Assembly (NCBI RefSeq): GCF_003148565.1
Contig: NZ_QGGL01000017.1
Coordinates: 1 to 64,000, forward strand
Direction: 5' to 3'
DNA length: 64,000 bases
From: Tumebacillus permanentifrigoris
GTDB taxonomy: Bacteria > Bacillota > Bacilli > Tumebacillales > Tumebacillaceae
Shown: one piece after another, positions 7,916-16,302 of the stretch
How positions within the stretch are numbered: the first letter of the stretch is position 1
Layout of the letters: every line of letters begins with the position of its first letter
Translations under genes and position numbers: made by a program
Notes under the pieces: generated by a model
What the model was told of the DNA's origin: nothing
Seen by the model: the letters and a program-made list of their open reading frames with translations, nothing else
The model's database searches: none

Positions 7916-8236
7916 TTAGTTGTTGTCTTGCTTCTTTTTCGGCAACGAGAGGCGACGATGCGGGCGTTTCGACTCCGTCTGTTCCGCAACCGCTGGGTCT
8001 GTCGAGGCACTGGCCGGGACGTTGTTGCTGTGCGTGATGACCGGCTTGGTCTCACTGGTTTTCTGCAGGTACTGTTCCACCTGCGCTTGCAGGTCTTGCA
8101 CGAGGTTGCGGACTTGTTCCTTTTGCTCAGGGCTCAAGTTGCGCTGCTTTTGCTCGACACCGTGCTTGAGGAAAACGTCGGTGATCAGCAGGTCGCTCAG
8201 ACCTTTGGTGATGTGCTTGGGGTTTTGCTCGCTCAT
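7916..8236 (-). CDS. Coat-associated helical protein, paralogue of 7083-7307
   Basis: 106 aa. The helix LLITDVFLKHGVEQKQRNLS and KEQVRNLVQDLQAQVEQYL is followed by a low-complexity polar linker and a basic tail PHRRLSLPKKKQ. It has the same plan as the 74-aa neighbour but a longer linker. ATG 8236 has GGAGGAACCGAAC upstream. With the CotX gene downstream it makes the first copy of a helical-plus-CotX pair. Function is not established; a spore surface role is inferred from its neighbours. Confidence 0.7.
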   Translation of the reverse strand: MSEQNPKHITKGLSDLLITDVFLKHGVEQKQRNLSPEQKEQVRNLVQDLQAQVEQYLQKTSETKPVITHSNNVPASASTDPAVAEQTESKRPHRRLSLPKKKQDNN

Positions 8237-8332
8237 GTTCGGTTCCTCCTCAGGATCGATACGCTACGCTCCCTACAGGCTATGAGCAACAGGCCTAGAA
8301 CGTTTGGGGCATACGCCCGGTCTGGACAAAAA

Positions 8333-8362
8333 AACCTCCCCGCGCACAGGCGGAGAGGTTTT
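8333..8362 (-). terminator. Terminator of the methyltransferase gene
   Basis: AACCTCTCCGCC and GCGGGGAGGTTT (minus strand) pair around a 6-base loop, followed by a T-run, directly after the stop codon. Confidence 0.75.
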
Positions 8363-8363
8363 T

Positions 8364-9071
8364 TCATTTAGAGCGGCGCAAAACCAGCATCTGGGTACCC
8401 TGTTCCAACAGGTCGTAGCTGGTGCGAACTTGTTCGTGCCCCCAGCCTTCTGCTTCCGCGAGTTCGAGCACGGCGGGCAAGAACGGAGAAACCTGCTGGT
8501 TGAGCGAGATCAGCGGGAACAACCGGATCTCCTCGCGAGTGACGCGCATCAATTCGCGGGTCGCCTCCAAGTGGAACTCCAAACCCAACTGGTCAGAGTA
8601 GACAAATAACAGGTTGCCCGACAGCGTGAGATCAAACTGCTGGTCTGTGAACGGCAAGTTCGGCAAGCTGCCCGGCACATAGCGCGTCCCGTAGCCGTGC
8701 TTCTGCATGTCGGCCACCGTCTCGTGGAGCGTTTCGGTCATCTCGTTGACCATGTTGGCGAAGTGTGGGAATTTCTCGCGCATCGCCGCCGCATTCGGAT
8801 GAGCGTCGACCAATTGGCGCACGGTCTCCAGATCGGACAACCCCTTGGGCAGCAGTTCTGCGGGCGAGAAGTGGTAGGCGATGTCGCAAGCGGTCACATC
8901 GAAGCCACGATCGCGCGCCGTCATCGTGAACGACGCGGCCCCACCTGGGCAATCCAAGACGTTGCGTCCACGAAGATCCGCTTCGGTCAGGTTAAACATC
9001 TGGGAATAGTCTCGCCATGTTCGACCGACGAACACGACATGCTTCAGGTCATAATTGTGAGTTTCGCTCAT
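8364..9071 (-). CDS. Class I SAM-dependent methyltransferase
   Basis: 235 aa. The nucleotide-binding motif I region is VLDCPGGAASFTMTARDRGF (residues about 40-59), followed by the acidic DVTACDIAYH that would hold the SAM ribose. A late FDLTLSGNLLFVYSDQLG matches the post-motif III region. The substrate is unknown. Start ATG 9071 follows GAAGGAGTCTATC; the 19-residue extension to 9128 lacks a ribosome site. Lies alone between terminators, downstream of the GGDEF gene on the same strand. Confidence 0.75.
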   Translation of the reverse strand: MSETHNYDLKHVVFVGRTWRDYSQMFNLTEADLRGRNVLDCPGGAASFTMTARDRGFDVTACDIAYHFSPAELLPKGLSDLETVRQLVDAHPNAAAMREKFPHFANMVNEMTETLHETVADMQKHGYGTRYVPGSLPNLPFTDQQFDLTLSGNLLFVYSDQLGLEFHLEATRELMRVTREEIRLFPLISLNQQVSPFLPAVLELAEAEGWGHEQVRTSYDLLEQGTQMLVLRRSK

Positions 9072-9127
9072 GATAGACTCCTTCTCGATAATGTTCTGTA
9101 CTCCTATAAGAATACCATGTTTTTTCA

Positions 9128-10228
9128 TTATGTCATCATCTGCATATGTTGATTTGTATGCAACGGAGCGTCCGAATCGAACCGATGCCCATTTTTCCCG
9201 TTGCGTTTCACAGCGTACATCGCTTGGTCGGCGCCTTCCACCATCGCTTGGTACACACCGGTTGGGCCAGCCCCTGACACTCCGATCGAGGCCGTGATCG
9301 TGACCGTGTGGCCATCTGCGGTAGCGAAGCGCAACTGCGAGATGCGCACACGAAGTCTCTCGGCAAGCTGACGGGCACTCTGCTCGTCGAGATGGCAGAG
9401 AAACAACACCATCTCCTCACCGCCAAAACGTCCTGCGACACCGTGGGCGTGCCCGAGAGCAGCACCATGCACCGAGTTGTTGCGATCCGCCGCTTCCTCT
9501 AAGAGGACGGAGGAGACTGCTTGCAACACGAGGTCGCCAAATGGGTGACCATACGTATCGTTCACCCGCTTGAAATCGTCGATGTCAAAAAAGAACAGAT
9601 AACCGCGGTCCCTCGTTGACAGCGACTGCAAACGATCCTCGACTTCTTGGCGGAAGATGTCTTTTTGCAACAGACCGGTCAGCGGATCGATCAGAGAACG
9701 TTTGCGCAGCAACTCGTTAGCCGATTGCAATTGGCGGACGAGATTGGCCATCTCGCGGTCTTTTTTGCCCAAGTAGGCACCGATCCCACAGTCGATCGAG
9801 AGTGCCAGCGAGTCGAAAAACAACCAATACCCGACATACCCGGCCTCATGCGGGGCGACGATGGTGTGCATAAACAGGTAGGAGGGGACGATGAGCAGCA
9901 CCCCTAGCCACTCGCGCTTCCATTGGCTGGCGACGTAGCTGTAGGTGATGATCACCAGATGCAAGAACACGACGCCGAAGTGTACGAGCGTGGCTTGGTA
10001 GACCAAGCCGATCATACATAACTGTCCCATCGTGTACAAAATCAGCCTCGGGGCCCGAAATGAATGCAATTTCGTCGCCCGCAAGGCAAACACACAGATG
10101 CCGAGCATCCCAATTCCAAACAGCACGCGCCGCGTCGAGGATTCGACCATCAGATCGGGCACGAGCAAGCAGATGATTACTACGACCGCACTGTATGCAA
10201 TTGCACTGTATCGCAACGTCGTTAACAT
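9128..10228 (-). CDS. Membrane-bound diguanylate cyclase (GGDEF domain)
   Basis: 366 aa. Five or six hydrophobic helices fill residues 1-175, followed by a short coiled linker (ELLRKRSLIDPLTGLLQKDI) and a GGDEF domain. The active loop reads GRFGGEEMVLFL, with GGEEM in place of the usual GGDEF/GGEEF. The substrate-binding FDIDDFKRVNDTYGHPFGD is intact. There is no RxxD before the loop, so I-site product inhibition is not expected. ATG 10228 with AAAGG ten bases upstream is preferred; an in-frame GTG at 10237 is an alternative. It should make cyclic di-GMP from GTP. Confidence 0.85.
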   Translation of the reverse strand: MLTTLRYSAIAYSAVVVIICLLVPDLMVESSTRRVLFGIGMLGICVFALRATKLHSFRAPRLILYTMGQLCMIGLVYQATLVHFGVVFLHLVIITYSYVASQWKREWLGVLLIVPSYLFMHTIVAPHEAGYVGYWLFFDSLALSIDCGIGAYLGKKDREMANLVRQLQSANELLRKRSLIDPLTGLLQKDIFRQEVEDRLQSLSTRDRGYLFFFDIDDFKRVNDTYGHPFGDLVLQAVSSVLLEEAADRNNSVHGAALGHAHGVAGRFGGEEMVLFLCHLDEQSARQLAERLRVRISQLRFATADGHTVTITASIGVSGAGPTGVYQAMVEGADQAMYAVKRNGKNGHRFDSDAPLHTNQHMQMMT

Positions 10229-10364
10229 GACGATCACGCCTTTCACTTGATTACCACCAGAATACACAATTTATTTTAAAATAGAAAGAGTTTACTTTCA
10301 TATTTTCGAAATTAAAAAATGGAGACTCGATTTTTACGGGCTGTTGAGCCGTAGCTCGATACAA

Positions 10365-10393
10365 TTGATCCATTTCCGCCCTGCTTGTATACT
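10365..10393 (+). promoter_or_regulatory. SigA-type promoter of the GNAT gene
   Basis: TTGATC, 17-bp spacer, TATACT, ending 34 bp before the ATG at 10428. Confidence 0.65.
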
Positions 10394-10427
10394 GAATGAT
10401 GTGAATCGATAGTAGGGAGATGAGCGG

Positions 10428-11291
10428 ATGACTTTGCAAGTCCACATGAAATCTTCGTTTCTGCCAGAGGAAATCAGCGCGATTGCGGAATTGGAACGGG
10501 TATGCAACGCGGCGGAGCAGATCGAAATCAAAGCGGGCGTCGAATCGTTGCCCCAACGCCCGACCGAAGGCATCTGGGACATCTTGTGCTACTCTGAGGA
10601 GAAGTTGATTGGATACCTGTGTTTCTATACATTTGACGGTTTTGTCGCCGAAGTGATCTCGATGGTACATCCGAAGCATCGCCGTCGCGGTGTGTTCCGC
10701 GCGATGCTGAACACCGCGCTCGCCGAGCTGCGCCGATGTGGAATTCAACAAGTCTTGTATGTCGTGCCAGCTCCGTCCCAATCCGGGCTGGGCTTGATGA
10801 AACATCTCGGCACGGAGTTTCACGAGGCGGAGTACAGCATGCACTGGGCTCGTGAGCCGCAGGCGTTTGCCCGCAACCCGCACCTGCACTTGTCTGCAGC
10901 AGGCCCGGAGGACTTCGAGTTTTTGGTTCGCTGTGCCTCGCAAGCGTTTGAAGATCCCGAGGAGATCACCCGCAACATGTTGCACCGCACCAACACGCCG
11001 GATCGCACCTCCTACCTCGCCCTGCACGAGGGGACGCCGGTCGGGATGTTGCGCGTCCAGCGCATCGGCACCGATCACGCGGCCGTGTTTTGTTTTGCGG
11101 TGTTGCCTGAGCAGCAAGGCCACGGCTATGGTCGTCAGATTCTCACCCAATGTGTGGAGCTGTTGCGTCAGGAAGGGCGGACGCAGATTGAACTCGAGGT
11201 CGTCACCGAGAACGAGCGCGGGCTACACCTCTACACCACCAGCGGTTTTGATATCCTGTCTGCGTATCGCTACTATAAAAAGCCTTTATAA
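10428..11291 (+). CDS. Tandem GNAT-family N-acetyltransferase
   Basis: 287 aa with two GNAT folds. The N-terminal half has VSMVHPKHRRRGVFRAML (the RRxG acetyl-CoA loop, about residues 80-97). The C-terminal half has FAVLPEQQGHGYGRQILTQC (Q/RxxGxG/A loop, about 223-242) and the usual LEVVTENERGLHLYTTSGF. Both halves keep the pyrophosphate loop. The substrate is unknown; related proteins acetylate small amines or mycothiol-like thiols. ATG 10428 has AGTAGGGAGATGAGCGG upstream. Confidence 0.8.
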   Translation: MTLQVHMKSSFLPEEISAIAELERVCNAAEQIEIKAGVESLPQRPTEGIWDILCYSEEKLIGYLCFYTFDGFVAEVISMVHPKHRRRGVFRAMLNTALAELRRCGIQQVLYVVPAPSQSGLGLMKHLGTEFHEAEYSMHWAREPQAFARNPHLHLSAAGPEDFEFLVRCASQAFEDPEEITRNMLHRTNTPDRTSYLALHEGTPVGMLRVQRIGTDHAAVFCFAVLPEQQGHGYGRQILTQCVELLRQEGRTQIELEVVTENERGLHLYTTSGFDILSAYRYYKKPL

Positions 11292-11302
11292 AACCGACCT
11301 AT

Positions 11303-11334
11303 AAAAAAGGAAGCCCCTCAGGGCTTCCTTTTTT
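11303..11334. terminator. Bidirectional terminator
   Basis: AAGGAAGCCC and GGGCTTCCTT pair around CTCA, with A6 before and T6 after, serving the convergent GNAT and hydrolase genes. Confidence 0.85.
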
Positions 11335-11348
11335 CTCTACCTTCCGAC

Positions 11349-12158
11349 TTAGAGACTCTTGCCTTCAGTGAAACGGATGATGTAGTCGGCCACTTCCTGT
11401 GGGTGTGAAACCATCAGCGGGTGCGGCGAGTTCGGGATCTTGACCGCTTGGGCGAGCGGGAATTTTTCCAGATAGGCTTGCAGGGCGGTGTCATAAAACT
11501 CCGGTCGATTCGCAGCTTGCAACACCAACACGGGGGTCTTCAACGTCGCAGCCAATTCGTCCAAGGAGAATGTAAAGTACTCTGAGGCATACGAGACAAA
11601 TGCTTCATGCGGCAGGGCGAGATAGACGCGCCCGTCGTCTTTTTGCACCGTTTCACGTCGGGTTTGTTCGTCGACGAAGTCGGTGACATGTTCCCCGTAA
11701 CTTTGGCGAACGCCAGCGATCATCTCCTCCATCGTGGAGGTCGAGAACGGCTCGCGCTTCTGCAACGCCTCCAGATCAGCGCCTGGCATCTCCACATTGC
11801 GGGCAAACCCACCGTCCAGCAGGACGAGTTTGTCAACGCGATCTGGGTACTTTGCGGCGAACTGTTGCACCGGTGCGCCTGCGAACGATCCGCCGACCAA
11901 GGTCGCTTTTTCAATCCCTTCATAATCCAACACTTCGAGGATGTCGTCCACCAACTGCTCATTGGTATACGGCCCCACCTGACTGGATTCACCATGTCCG
12001 CGCAGGTCGAGGCTCAGGATGTGGAACTTTTCGGTCAGAAAAGGAATCGTGCGGTTGTACGATTCCTTGGTCGAGGCCAAGCCATGAATCAGCACCAGCA
12101 CCGGTGCGTTTTGCTTCTCATATACGTCGTAAGCCAATGTGATTCCGTTGAGTTCCAT
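11349..12158 (-). CDS. Alpha/beta-fold hydrolase
   Basis: 269 aa. The oxyanion region is VLIHGLASTKES (about 24-35), the nucleophile elbow VGGSFAG (Ser about 96) and the C-terminal His in IPNSPHPLMVSHP (about 248). An acid residue is expected near RPEF/YDT. The LLDGGFARNVE region matches esterase or MenH/epoxide-hydrolase-like members. Substrate not predictable. ATG 12158 has AAAATGGAGGTTTACTCAAC upstream; the longer frame to 12221 has none. Confidence 0.8.
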   Translation of the reverse strand: MELNGITLAYDVYEKQNAPVLVLIHGLASTKESYNRTIPFLTEKFHILSLDLRGHGESSQVGPYTNEQLVDDILEVLDYEGIEKATLVGGSFAGAPVQQFAAKYPDRVDKLVLLDGGFARNVEMPGADLEALQKREPFSTSTMEEMIAGVRQSYGEHVTDFVDEQTRRETVQKDDGRVYLALPHEAFVSYASEYFTFSLDELAATLKTPVLVLQAANRPEFYDTALQAYLEKFPLAQAVKIPNSPHPLMVSHPQEVADYIIRFTEGKSL

Positions 12159-12306
12159 GTTGAGTAAACCTCCATTTTTTAGAAAAACGTCCCTACTTGA
12201 AGTATACACATCTCTGCGCACAGATGGATATCAAAAACTGGCAGGTTGCCTATCCCTCCAAATCATAGTAACCTCTCAGGTGTGAGTACACTAACTGACG
12301 GAGTGA

Positions 12307-13131
12307 ATGATGCAAATGAAGCCACAATCGATGCTGTTCACCATATATGGAGAATACGTCCGCCACTATGGCAACGAGGTCTGGATCGGTAGCCTGACCC
12401 GCTTGCTCGGCGAGTTTGGCATGACGGAACAAGCTGTGCGCGCCGCGATCTCCAGGATGCAACGCCAAGGTTGGCTGGTCTCGCGCAAGATCGGCAATCG
12501 CAGCTACTACTCGATGTCCCCGCGCGGGCAAAAGCGGCTCGACGAGGCCGCCAAACGGATCTACCCGCGTCAGGCGGAGGGCTGGAACCAGCGCTGGTGC
12601 ATGATCTCCTACAACATCCCGGAGGAACGCCGTCACCTGCGCGACCAGTTTCGCAAGGAACTTAGCTTCCTCGGCTTCGGCCTGCTGACCAACTCCACGT
12701 GGTTTTCCCCGAACGATTTGGCAGAGCAAGTCAAGGAGCTCACCGAAACCTACGCGATAACCCAACATGTCGAGCTGTTCACCGCCGCACATATAGGCTG
12801 GAGCGAGCCGCAACAGTTGGTGGCGAAGTGCTGGGACTTGGAAGGCATCAACGCCTCTTACCGGGCGTTCATCGAGACCTATCGCCCACAGCTTCAAGCC
12901 CTCCAACCTGCACAAGACCTGCCCGACAACCGCTGTTTTGTGGAAAAAACGCAGCTCGTACACGAATACCGCAAATTCCTGTTCATCGACCCTGATCTGC
13001 CGGAAGAACTGTTGCCCGAGTTGTGGCTGGGCCGTGAAGCCGACAACCTGTTCAGCGCCCTGTATACGCTGCTCGATCCAGGTGCGAAGCGCTTTTTCGA
13101 GACGATGTACGAATCCGCTCCGCTGGGGTAA
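12307..13131 (+). CDS. paaX: PaaX-family repressor of phenylacetate catabolism
   Basis: 274 aa. A winged helix at residues 8-75 (QSMLFTIYGEYVRH, TEQAVRAAISRMQRQGWLV, GNRSYYSMSPRGQKRL) is followed by the PaaX central domain (WCMISYNIPEERRHLRDQFR) and the C-terminal domain with its FLFIDPDLPEELLPELW. PaaX proteins bind phenylacetyl-CoA and release the paa operator. It stands directly in front of paaABCD on the same strand, separated by a terminator and a separate promoter with a palindrome, so it is likely their repressor. The start may be ATG 12307 or 12310; the ribosome site GACGGAGTGA is moderate. Confidence 0.9.
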   Translation: MMQMKPQSMLFTIYGEYVRHYGNEVWIGSLTRLLGEFGMTEQAVRAAISRMQRQGWLVSRKIGNRSYYSMSPRGQKRLDEAAKRIYPRQAEGWNQRWCMISYNIPEERRHLRDQFRKELSFLGFGLLTNSTWFSPNDLAEQVKELTETYAITQHVELFTAAHIGWSEPQQLVAKCWDLEGINASYRAFIETYRPQLQALQPAQDLPDNRCFVEKTQLVHEYRKFLFIDPDLPEELLPELWLGREADNLFSALYTLLDPGAKRFFETMYESAPLG

Positions 13132-13162
13132 AAAGAGAGAGGGACGCCCCCCTCTCTTTTTT
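13131..13162 (+). terminator. Terminator of paaX
   Basis: AAAAGAGAGAGG and CCTCTCTTTTTT flank an 8-base loop, starting on the stop codon. Confidence 0.8.
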
Positions 13163-13185
13163 GCGTCCAATTCGTAAGCGCTTTC

Positions 13186-13215
13186 TTGCCGAACTATATA
13201 ACGGAATGTTATGAT
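13186..13215 (+). promoter_or_regulatory. Promoter of paaABCD with overlapping palindrome
   Basis: TTGCCG, 18-bp spacer, TATGAT. The inverted repeat ATAAC-GGAAT-GTTAT (13198-13212) covers the upstream edge of the -10, and another GTTAT follows at 13219. It is well placed to be the PaaX operator, though PaaX sites in Firmicutes are not known to me in detail. Confidence 0.55.
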
Positions 13216-13257
13216 AGCGTTATAAAAACGTAGTACGTTCGAAGGGGGATTCGAGAG

Positions 13258-14208
13258 ATGATCGCACAAACGTATGAGGAAAAACGCGCAGCCTTCCTCG
13301 ACAAGATCGAGCACGGGGGCAAAATCGAAGCGGACGACTGGATGCCGGACGACTATCGCCAACAGTTGATCAAGCTGATCTCCATGCACGGCATGTCGGA
13401 GATCATGGGCGCACTGCCAGAGAAGGAATGGGTACCCAAGGCCCCGACCTTGCGCCGCAAGCTCGCGATCATGGCGAAAGTACAGGATGAGATGGGCCAC
13501 GGCCAACTGCTGTTGCGCGTTGCCGAAGACCTGCTCGCACCGCTTGGCAAAAACCGCGAAGATCTCTTGGAAGACCTCTTCACCGGCCGTCTGAAATTTC
13601 ACAATGTGTTCCATATGGAAGCTCCGACGTGGGCCGATGCTGGCGTGATCGGTTGGCTGGTTGACGGTGCGGCGATCATCACACAGACGATGTCGTTGGA
13701 TACGTCCTACGCGCCGTATGCTCGTGCGCTGTACCGGATCTGTGCGGAGGAGAAATTCCATGCGCAGCACGGCGAGAGCATCGTCTTGGCGCTTGCAGAA
13801 GGCACGCCGGAGCAACGCGCGATGTTGCAGGAATCGGTCACTCGCTGGTGGCCAGCGCTCTTGATGTTCTTTGGCCCGCCGGAGGATGGCAAGATCTCTT
13901 CGAACCAACAGCAGAACATGGCCTACAAAATCAGATCGCAAACCAACGAAGAACTCCGACAGGCGTTCTTTGACAAATACGTACAGCGGATCTTCCACCT
14001 CGGCCTCACCCTGCCAGACCCGACCATCCGCTATGACAAAACCGAAGGCAAGTGGCACTACCAGCAACCGGACTGGAACGAGTTCAAACAGATCGTCACC
14101 GGTCACGGCCCGTGCTCCGTCTCGCGCCTCGACCTGCGCAAACTGTCCTACCAACAGGCGCAATGGGTGCGCGATGCCCTGCTGAACAACACGCAACAGG
14201 CGATTTAG
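13258..14208 (+). CDS. paaA: 1,2-phenylacetyl-CoA epoxidase, catalytic subunit PaaA
   Basis: 316 aa, the usual length. The ferritin-like di-iron helices are visible: MAKVQDEMGHGQLLLRVAED (ExxH type, about 79-98) and YRICAEEKFHAQHGESIVLA (about 159-178). KAPTLRRKLAIMAKVQDEMG is highly typical of PaaA. With PaaB, PaaC, PaaD and a reductase it converts phenylacetyl-CoA to its 1,2-epoxide, the first ring-activating step of the paa pathway. The ATG at 13258 follows GAAGGGGGATTCGAG. First gene of a four-gene operon. Confidence 0.95.
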   Translation: MIAQTYEEKRAAFLDKIEHGGKIEADDWMPDDYRQQLIKLISMHGMSEIMGALPEKEWVPKAPTLRRKLAIMAKVQDEMGHGQLLLRVAEDLLAPLGKNREDLLEDLFTGRLKFHNVFHMEAPTWADAGVIGWLVDGAAIITQTMSLDTSYAPYARALYRICAEEKFHAQHGESIVLALAEGTPEQRAMLQESVTRWWPALLMFFGPPEDGKISSNQQQNMAYKIRSQTNEELRQAFFDKYVQRIFHLGLTLPDPTIRYDKTEGKWHYQQPDWNEFKQIVTGHGPCSVSRLDLRKLSYQQAQWVRDALLNNTQQAI

Positions 14209-14226
14209 AGCGAGGGGGACCCGATC

Positions 14227-14565
14227 ATGAGCGAACAAACCAATTCGAAACAGACCTTCGACGTGTACGAGGTGTTCAGCCAACGCACGCATACCTCCAG
14301 TTTTGCCCACCAATTCAGCCTGCTCGCCCCGAACCATGAAGTGGCGATGACGATGGCGCGTGAGAACTTCCTGCGCCGCGACGCGGTCGTGAACATCTGG
14401 GTGGTCAAGCGCGACGACATCTACGTCTGCCCGCCGGAGGAGCGCCAATACCTCGAACGCCTCGACAACAAGGCGTACCGCGAGACCAAGGGCTACGGCG
14501 ACCTGCAATCGAAGTGGCGCGCCCACCGCGAGCGCTACGAACAAAACCAAACGAACAACCAGTAG
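14227..14565 (+). CDS. paaB: 1,2-phenylacetyl-CoA epoxidase subunit PaaB
   Basis: 112 aa. The family signature YEVFSQRTHTSSFAHQFSLL (about 14-33) and the MARENFLRRDAVVNIWVVKR block (about 43-62) are clear. PaaB bridges the PaaA-PaaC pairs and is needed for the assembled oxygenase. It begins 18 bp after paaA with AGCGAGGGGGACCCG as ribosome site. Confidence 0.95.
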   Translation: MSEQTNSKQTFDVYEVFSQRTHTSSFAHQFSLLAPNHEVAMTMARENFLRRDAVVNIWVVKRDDIYVCPPEERQYLERLDNKAYRETKGYGDLQSKWRAHRERYEQNQTNNQ

Positions 14566-14582
14566 TTGAGGGAGGATTCCAC

Positions 14583-15413
14583 GTGAAGAACCTGCGCATG
14601 GAAACGGCACAAGCAGCGAAGCAAGACACCACCTATCTCCAAGCACTCCAAGAACTGCTGTTCCAACTGGCGGATGACGACTTCATTCTGGCGTACCGAG
14701 GTTCGGAATGGTTAGGATTGGCTCCGCACATCGAGGAGGACGTGGCGTTCTCCTCGATGTCCCAAGACACGATGGGGCACGCGGTGATGTTCTACGAGAT
14801 GCTCGAAGAATTGGGCCTTGGCACTGCCGACGATCTTGCGCAACTGCGCAAGCCTGAGGCATTCCGCAACGCCCTGCTCGTCGAGCGCCCGAACGGCACC
14901 GGCCATTACCTGAACAAACCCGAGTACGACTGGGCCTATGCAGTCGCGCGCAATTATATGTATGAATTGTACAAGTGGGTGCGCTTGGAAGCGCTGATGC
15001 ACTCCTCCTACGTGCCGCTGATGCAAGCGGCGCGCAAGATGATGACCGAACTGCGCTACCACCTGATGCACTGGCAGACGTGGACCAAGCATCTGGTCAA
15101 CGGCAGCACCGAATCCCGCACACGCCTCGAACACGCGTTGGAGACTGTCTGGGTAGACATCGACGGACTTTTCTCGCTCGGCGCACAGGCAGAGCAGATC
15201 GTCACCCTCGGTCTGATCGCAGACGAAGCGACGCTCAAGCAACGCTGGTTGGAAAAAGCGACCGATGCACTCGGCAAAAACGGCCTGACCGTGCCGGTCG
15301 CATTCCCAACCCCGGCGCTGGACGGACGTTCTGGTGAGCATACCGCGGACCTGACCGATGCGCTGAACACGCTGTCCGCCGTGTACCGCCTCGATCCATC
15401 CACAGCTTGGTAA
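14583..15413 (+). CDS. paaC: 1,2-phenylacetyl-CoA epoxidase structural subunit PaaC
   Basis: 276 aa. A ferritin-like fold lacking a full iron site; QELLFQLADDDFILAYRGSE and the MGHAVMFYEMLEELG helix are typical. PaaC pairs with PaaA to form the heterodimer. The true start is GTG 14583, preceded by GAGGGAGGATTCCAC; the frame further upstream runs antisense-like inside paaB. 17 bp after paaB. Confidence 0.95.
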   Translation: MKNLRMETAQAAKQDTTYLQALQELLFQLADDDFILAYRGSEWLGLAPHIEEDVAFSSMSQDTMGHAVMFYEMLEELGLGTADDLAQLRKPEAFRNALLVERPNGTGHYLNKPEYDWAYAVARNYMYELYKWVRLEALMHSSYVPLMQAARKMMTELRYHLMHWQTWTKHLVNGSTESRTRLEHALETVWVDIDGLFSLGAQAEQIVTLGLIADEATLKQRWLEKATDALGKNGLTVPVAFPTPALDGRSGEHTADLTDALNTLSAVYRLDPSTAW

Positions 15414-15426
15414 GGGGGCACTGACG

Positions 15427-15903
15427 ATGACGGAAGGAACCATTTGGACGATCCTCCAAGACGTCAAAGACCCAGAGATCCCCACCGTCTCGCTCGTCGA
15501 GATGGGGATGGTCAACAAAGTGTCGGTCGCGAACGGTCTCGTGAACATCGAGGTGTTGCCGACTTTTGTCGGGTGTCCGGCGCTGGAGATCATGAAGCGC
15601 AATATCGTGGAGAAGCTGACCCCTGTCGATGGGATCACAGAGGTACAAGTCAAGTTCGTGTTCGAGCCGGCGTGGTCATCCGATCGCATTACGGAAGTCG
15701 GCCGCGAGAAGCTGACCGCCTTTGGGATCGCGCCTCCGCCACAGTCCGACCTGCTCCAACTCGAGGAGATCTGGGAAGTCACATGCCCGTTCTGCGGATC
15801 TGAGAAGACGCGGATGGATAACCTCTTCGGCCCCGCTGCCTGCCGCAGCATCCTCTATTGCGAGCAGTGCAAGAACCCGTTTGAAGCGATGAAGCCCGTC
15901 TAA
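15427..15903 (+). CDS. paaD: PaaD, Fe-S/metal cluster assembly factor of the epoxidase
   Basis: 158 aa. An N-terminal MIP18/DUF59 domain (VKDPEIPTVSLVEMGMV, LPTFVGCPALEIMKRNI) and a C-terminal zinc ribbon CPFCGS...CEQCKNPFE. It is needed for epoxidase maturation in enterobacteria. It begins 13 bp after paaC. The usual next gene, the reductase paaE, is absent: the operon ends here and the next gene is on the other strand. Confidence 0.95.
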   Translation: MTEGTIWTILQDVKDPEIPTVSLVEMGMVNKVSVANGLVNIEVLPTFVGCPALEIMKRNIVEKLTPVDGITEVQVKFVFEPAWSSDRITEVGREKLTAFGIAPPPQSDLLQLEEIWEVTCPFCGSEKTRMDNLFGPAACRSILYCEQCKNPFEAMKPV

Positions 15904-15952
15904 GCAAAAACGCCCTTGCTGTGCAAGCGGGCGCGTAAGAGGTACGCAGAGA

Positions 15953-15985
15953 AAAACCGTCAAGCGAGCTTGACGGTTTCTTTTC
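15953..15985 (+). terminator. Terminator of paaABCD
   Basis: AAACCGTCAAG and CTTGACGGTTT form an 11-bp stem with a 4-base loop, followed by CTTTT. The reverse strand could use it as well. Confidence 0.8.
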
Positions 15986-16014
15986 GTTATCATGGAAGCA
16001 TTTGCTGATGCTTC

Positions 16015-16266
16015 TCAACCTTGTGGTTCTACGAGATACAGCTCCCACTGCTTGGCGCGAATTTCGTCACTCGTCGGCTCCACTGCTTCTTGGTAGTGGT
16101 TGCGGAATCCCGCCTCCAAGTCTTTCGCCTCTGCGGGATGATGCCACTGCACGAGGCACTCGCTGCAGCGTACAAACAACGTCCCACGCTCCACTTCCTT
16201 GCGAATTTCCACCCAGCCTTGGTTGCATCTAGGGCACCACTCGGTGCGATGAGGATACGGGTTCAT
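16015..16266 (-). CDS. Small zinc-ribbon protein, 83 aa
   Basis: Unrecognised. It has two CxxC pairs, CPRCNQGWVEIRKE (residues 11-24) and CSECLVQW (34-41), consistent with a zinc ribbon, and an acidic helical tail. ATG 16266 follows AAGGAGCGAACTGCAAC. It lies 36 bp downstream of the putative toxin on the same strand with no terminator between, so the two may be co-transcribed. Nothing else suggests an immunity role. Confidence 0.65.
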   Translation of the reverse strand: MNPYPHRTEWCPRCNQGWVEIRKEVERGTLFVRCSECLVQWHHPAEAKDLEAGFRNHYQEAVEPTSDEIRAKQWELYLVEPQG

Positions 16267-16302
16267 GTTGCAGTTCGCTCCTTCTACTTGTCGCGTTTGA
16301 GT

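Noticed and set aside
12250-14646. 798-aa frame on the minus strand
   Set aside because: It is antisense to paaX, paaA and paaB, which have clear family motifs and ribosome sites; long antisense frames are expected in GC-rich coding DNA.
16015-16266. Zinc-ribbon protein as immunity partner of the 16303-17445 toxin candidate
   Set aside because: Position fits, but CxxC zinc-ribbon proteins of this size are common and nothing links it to neutralising a nuclease.
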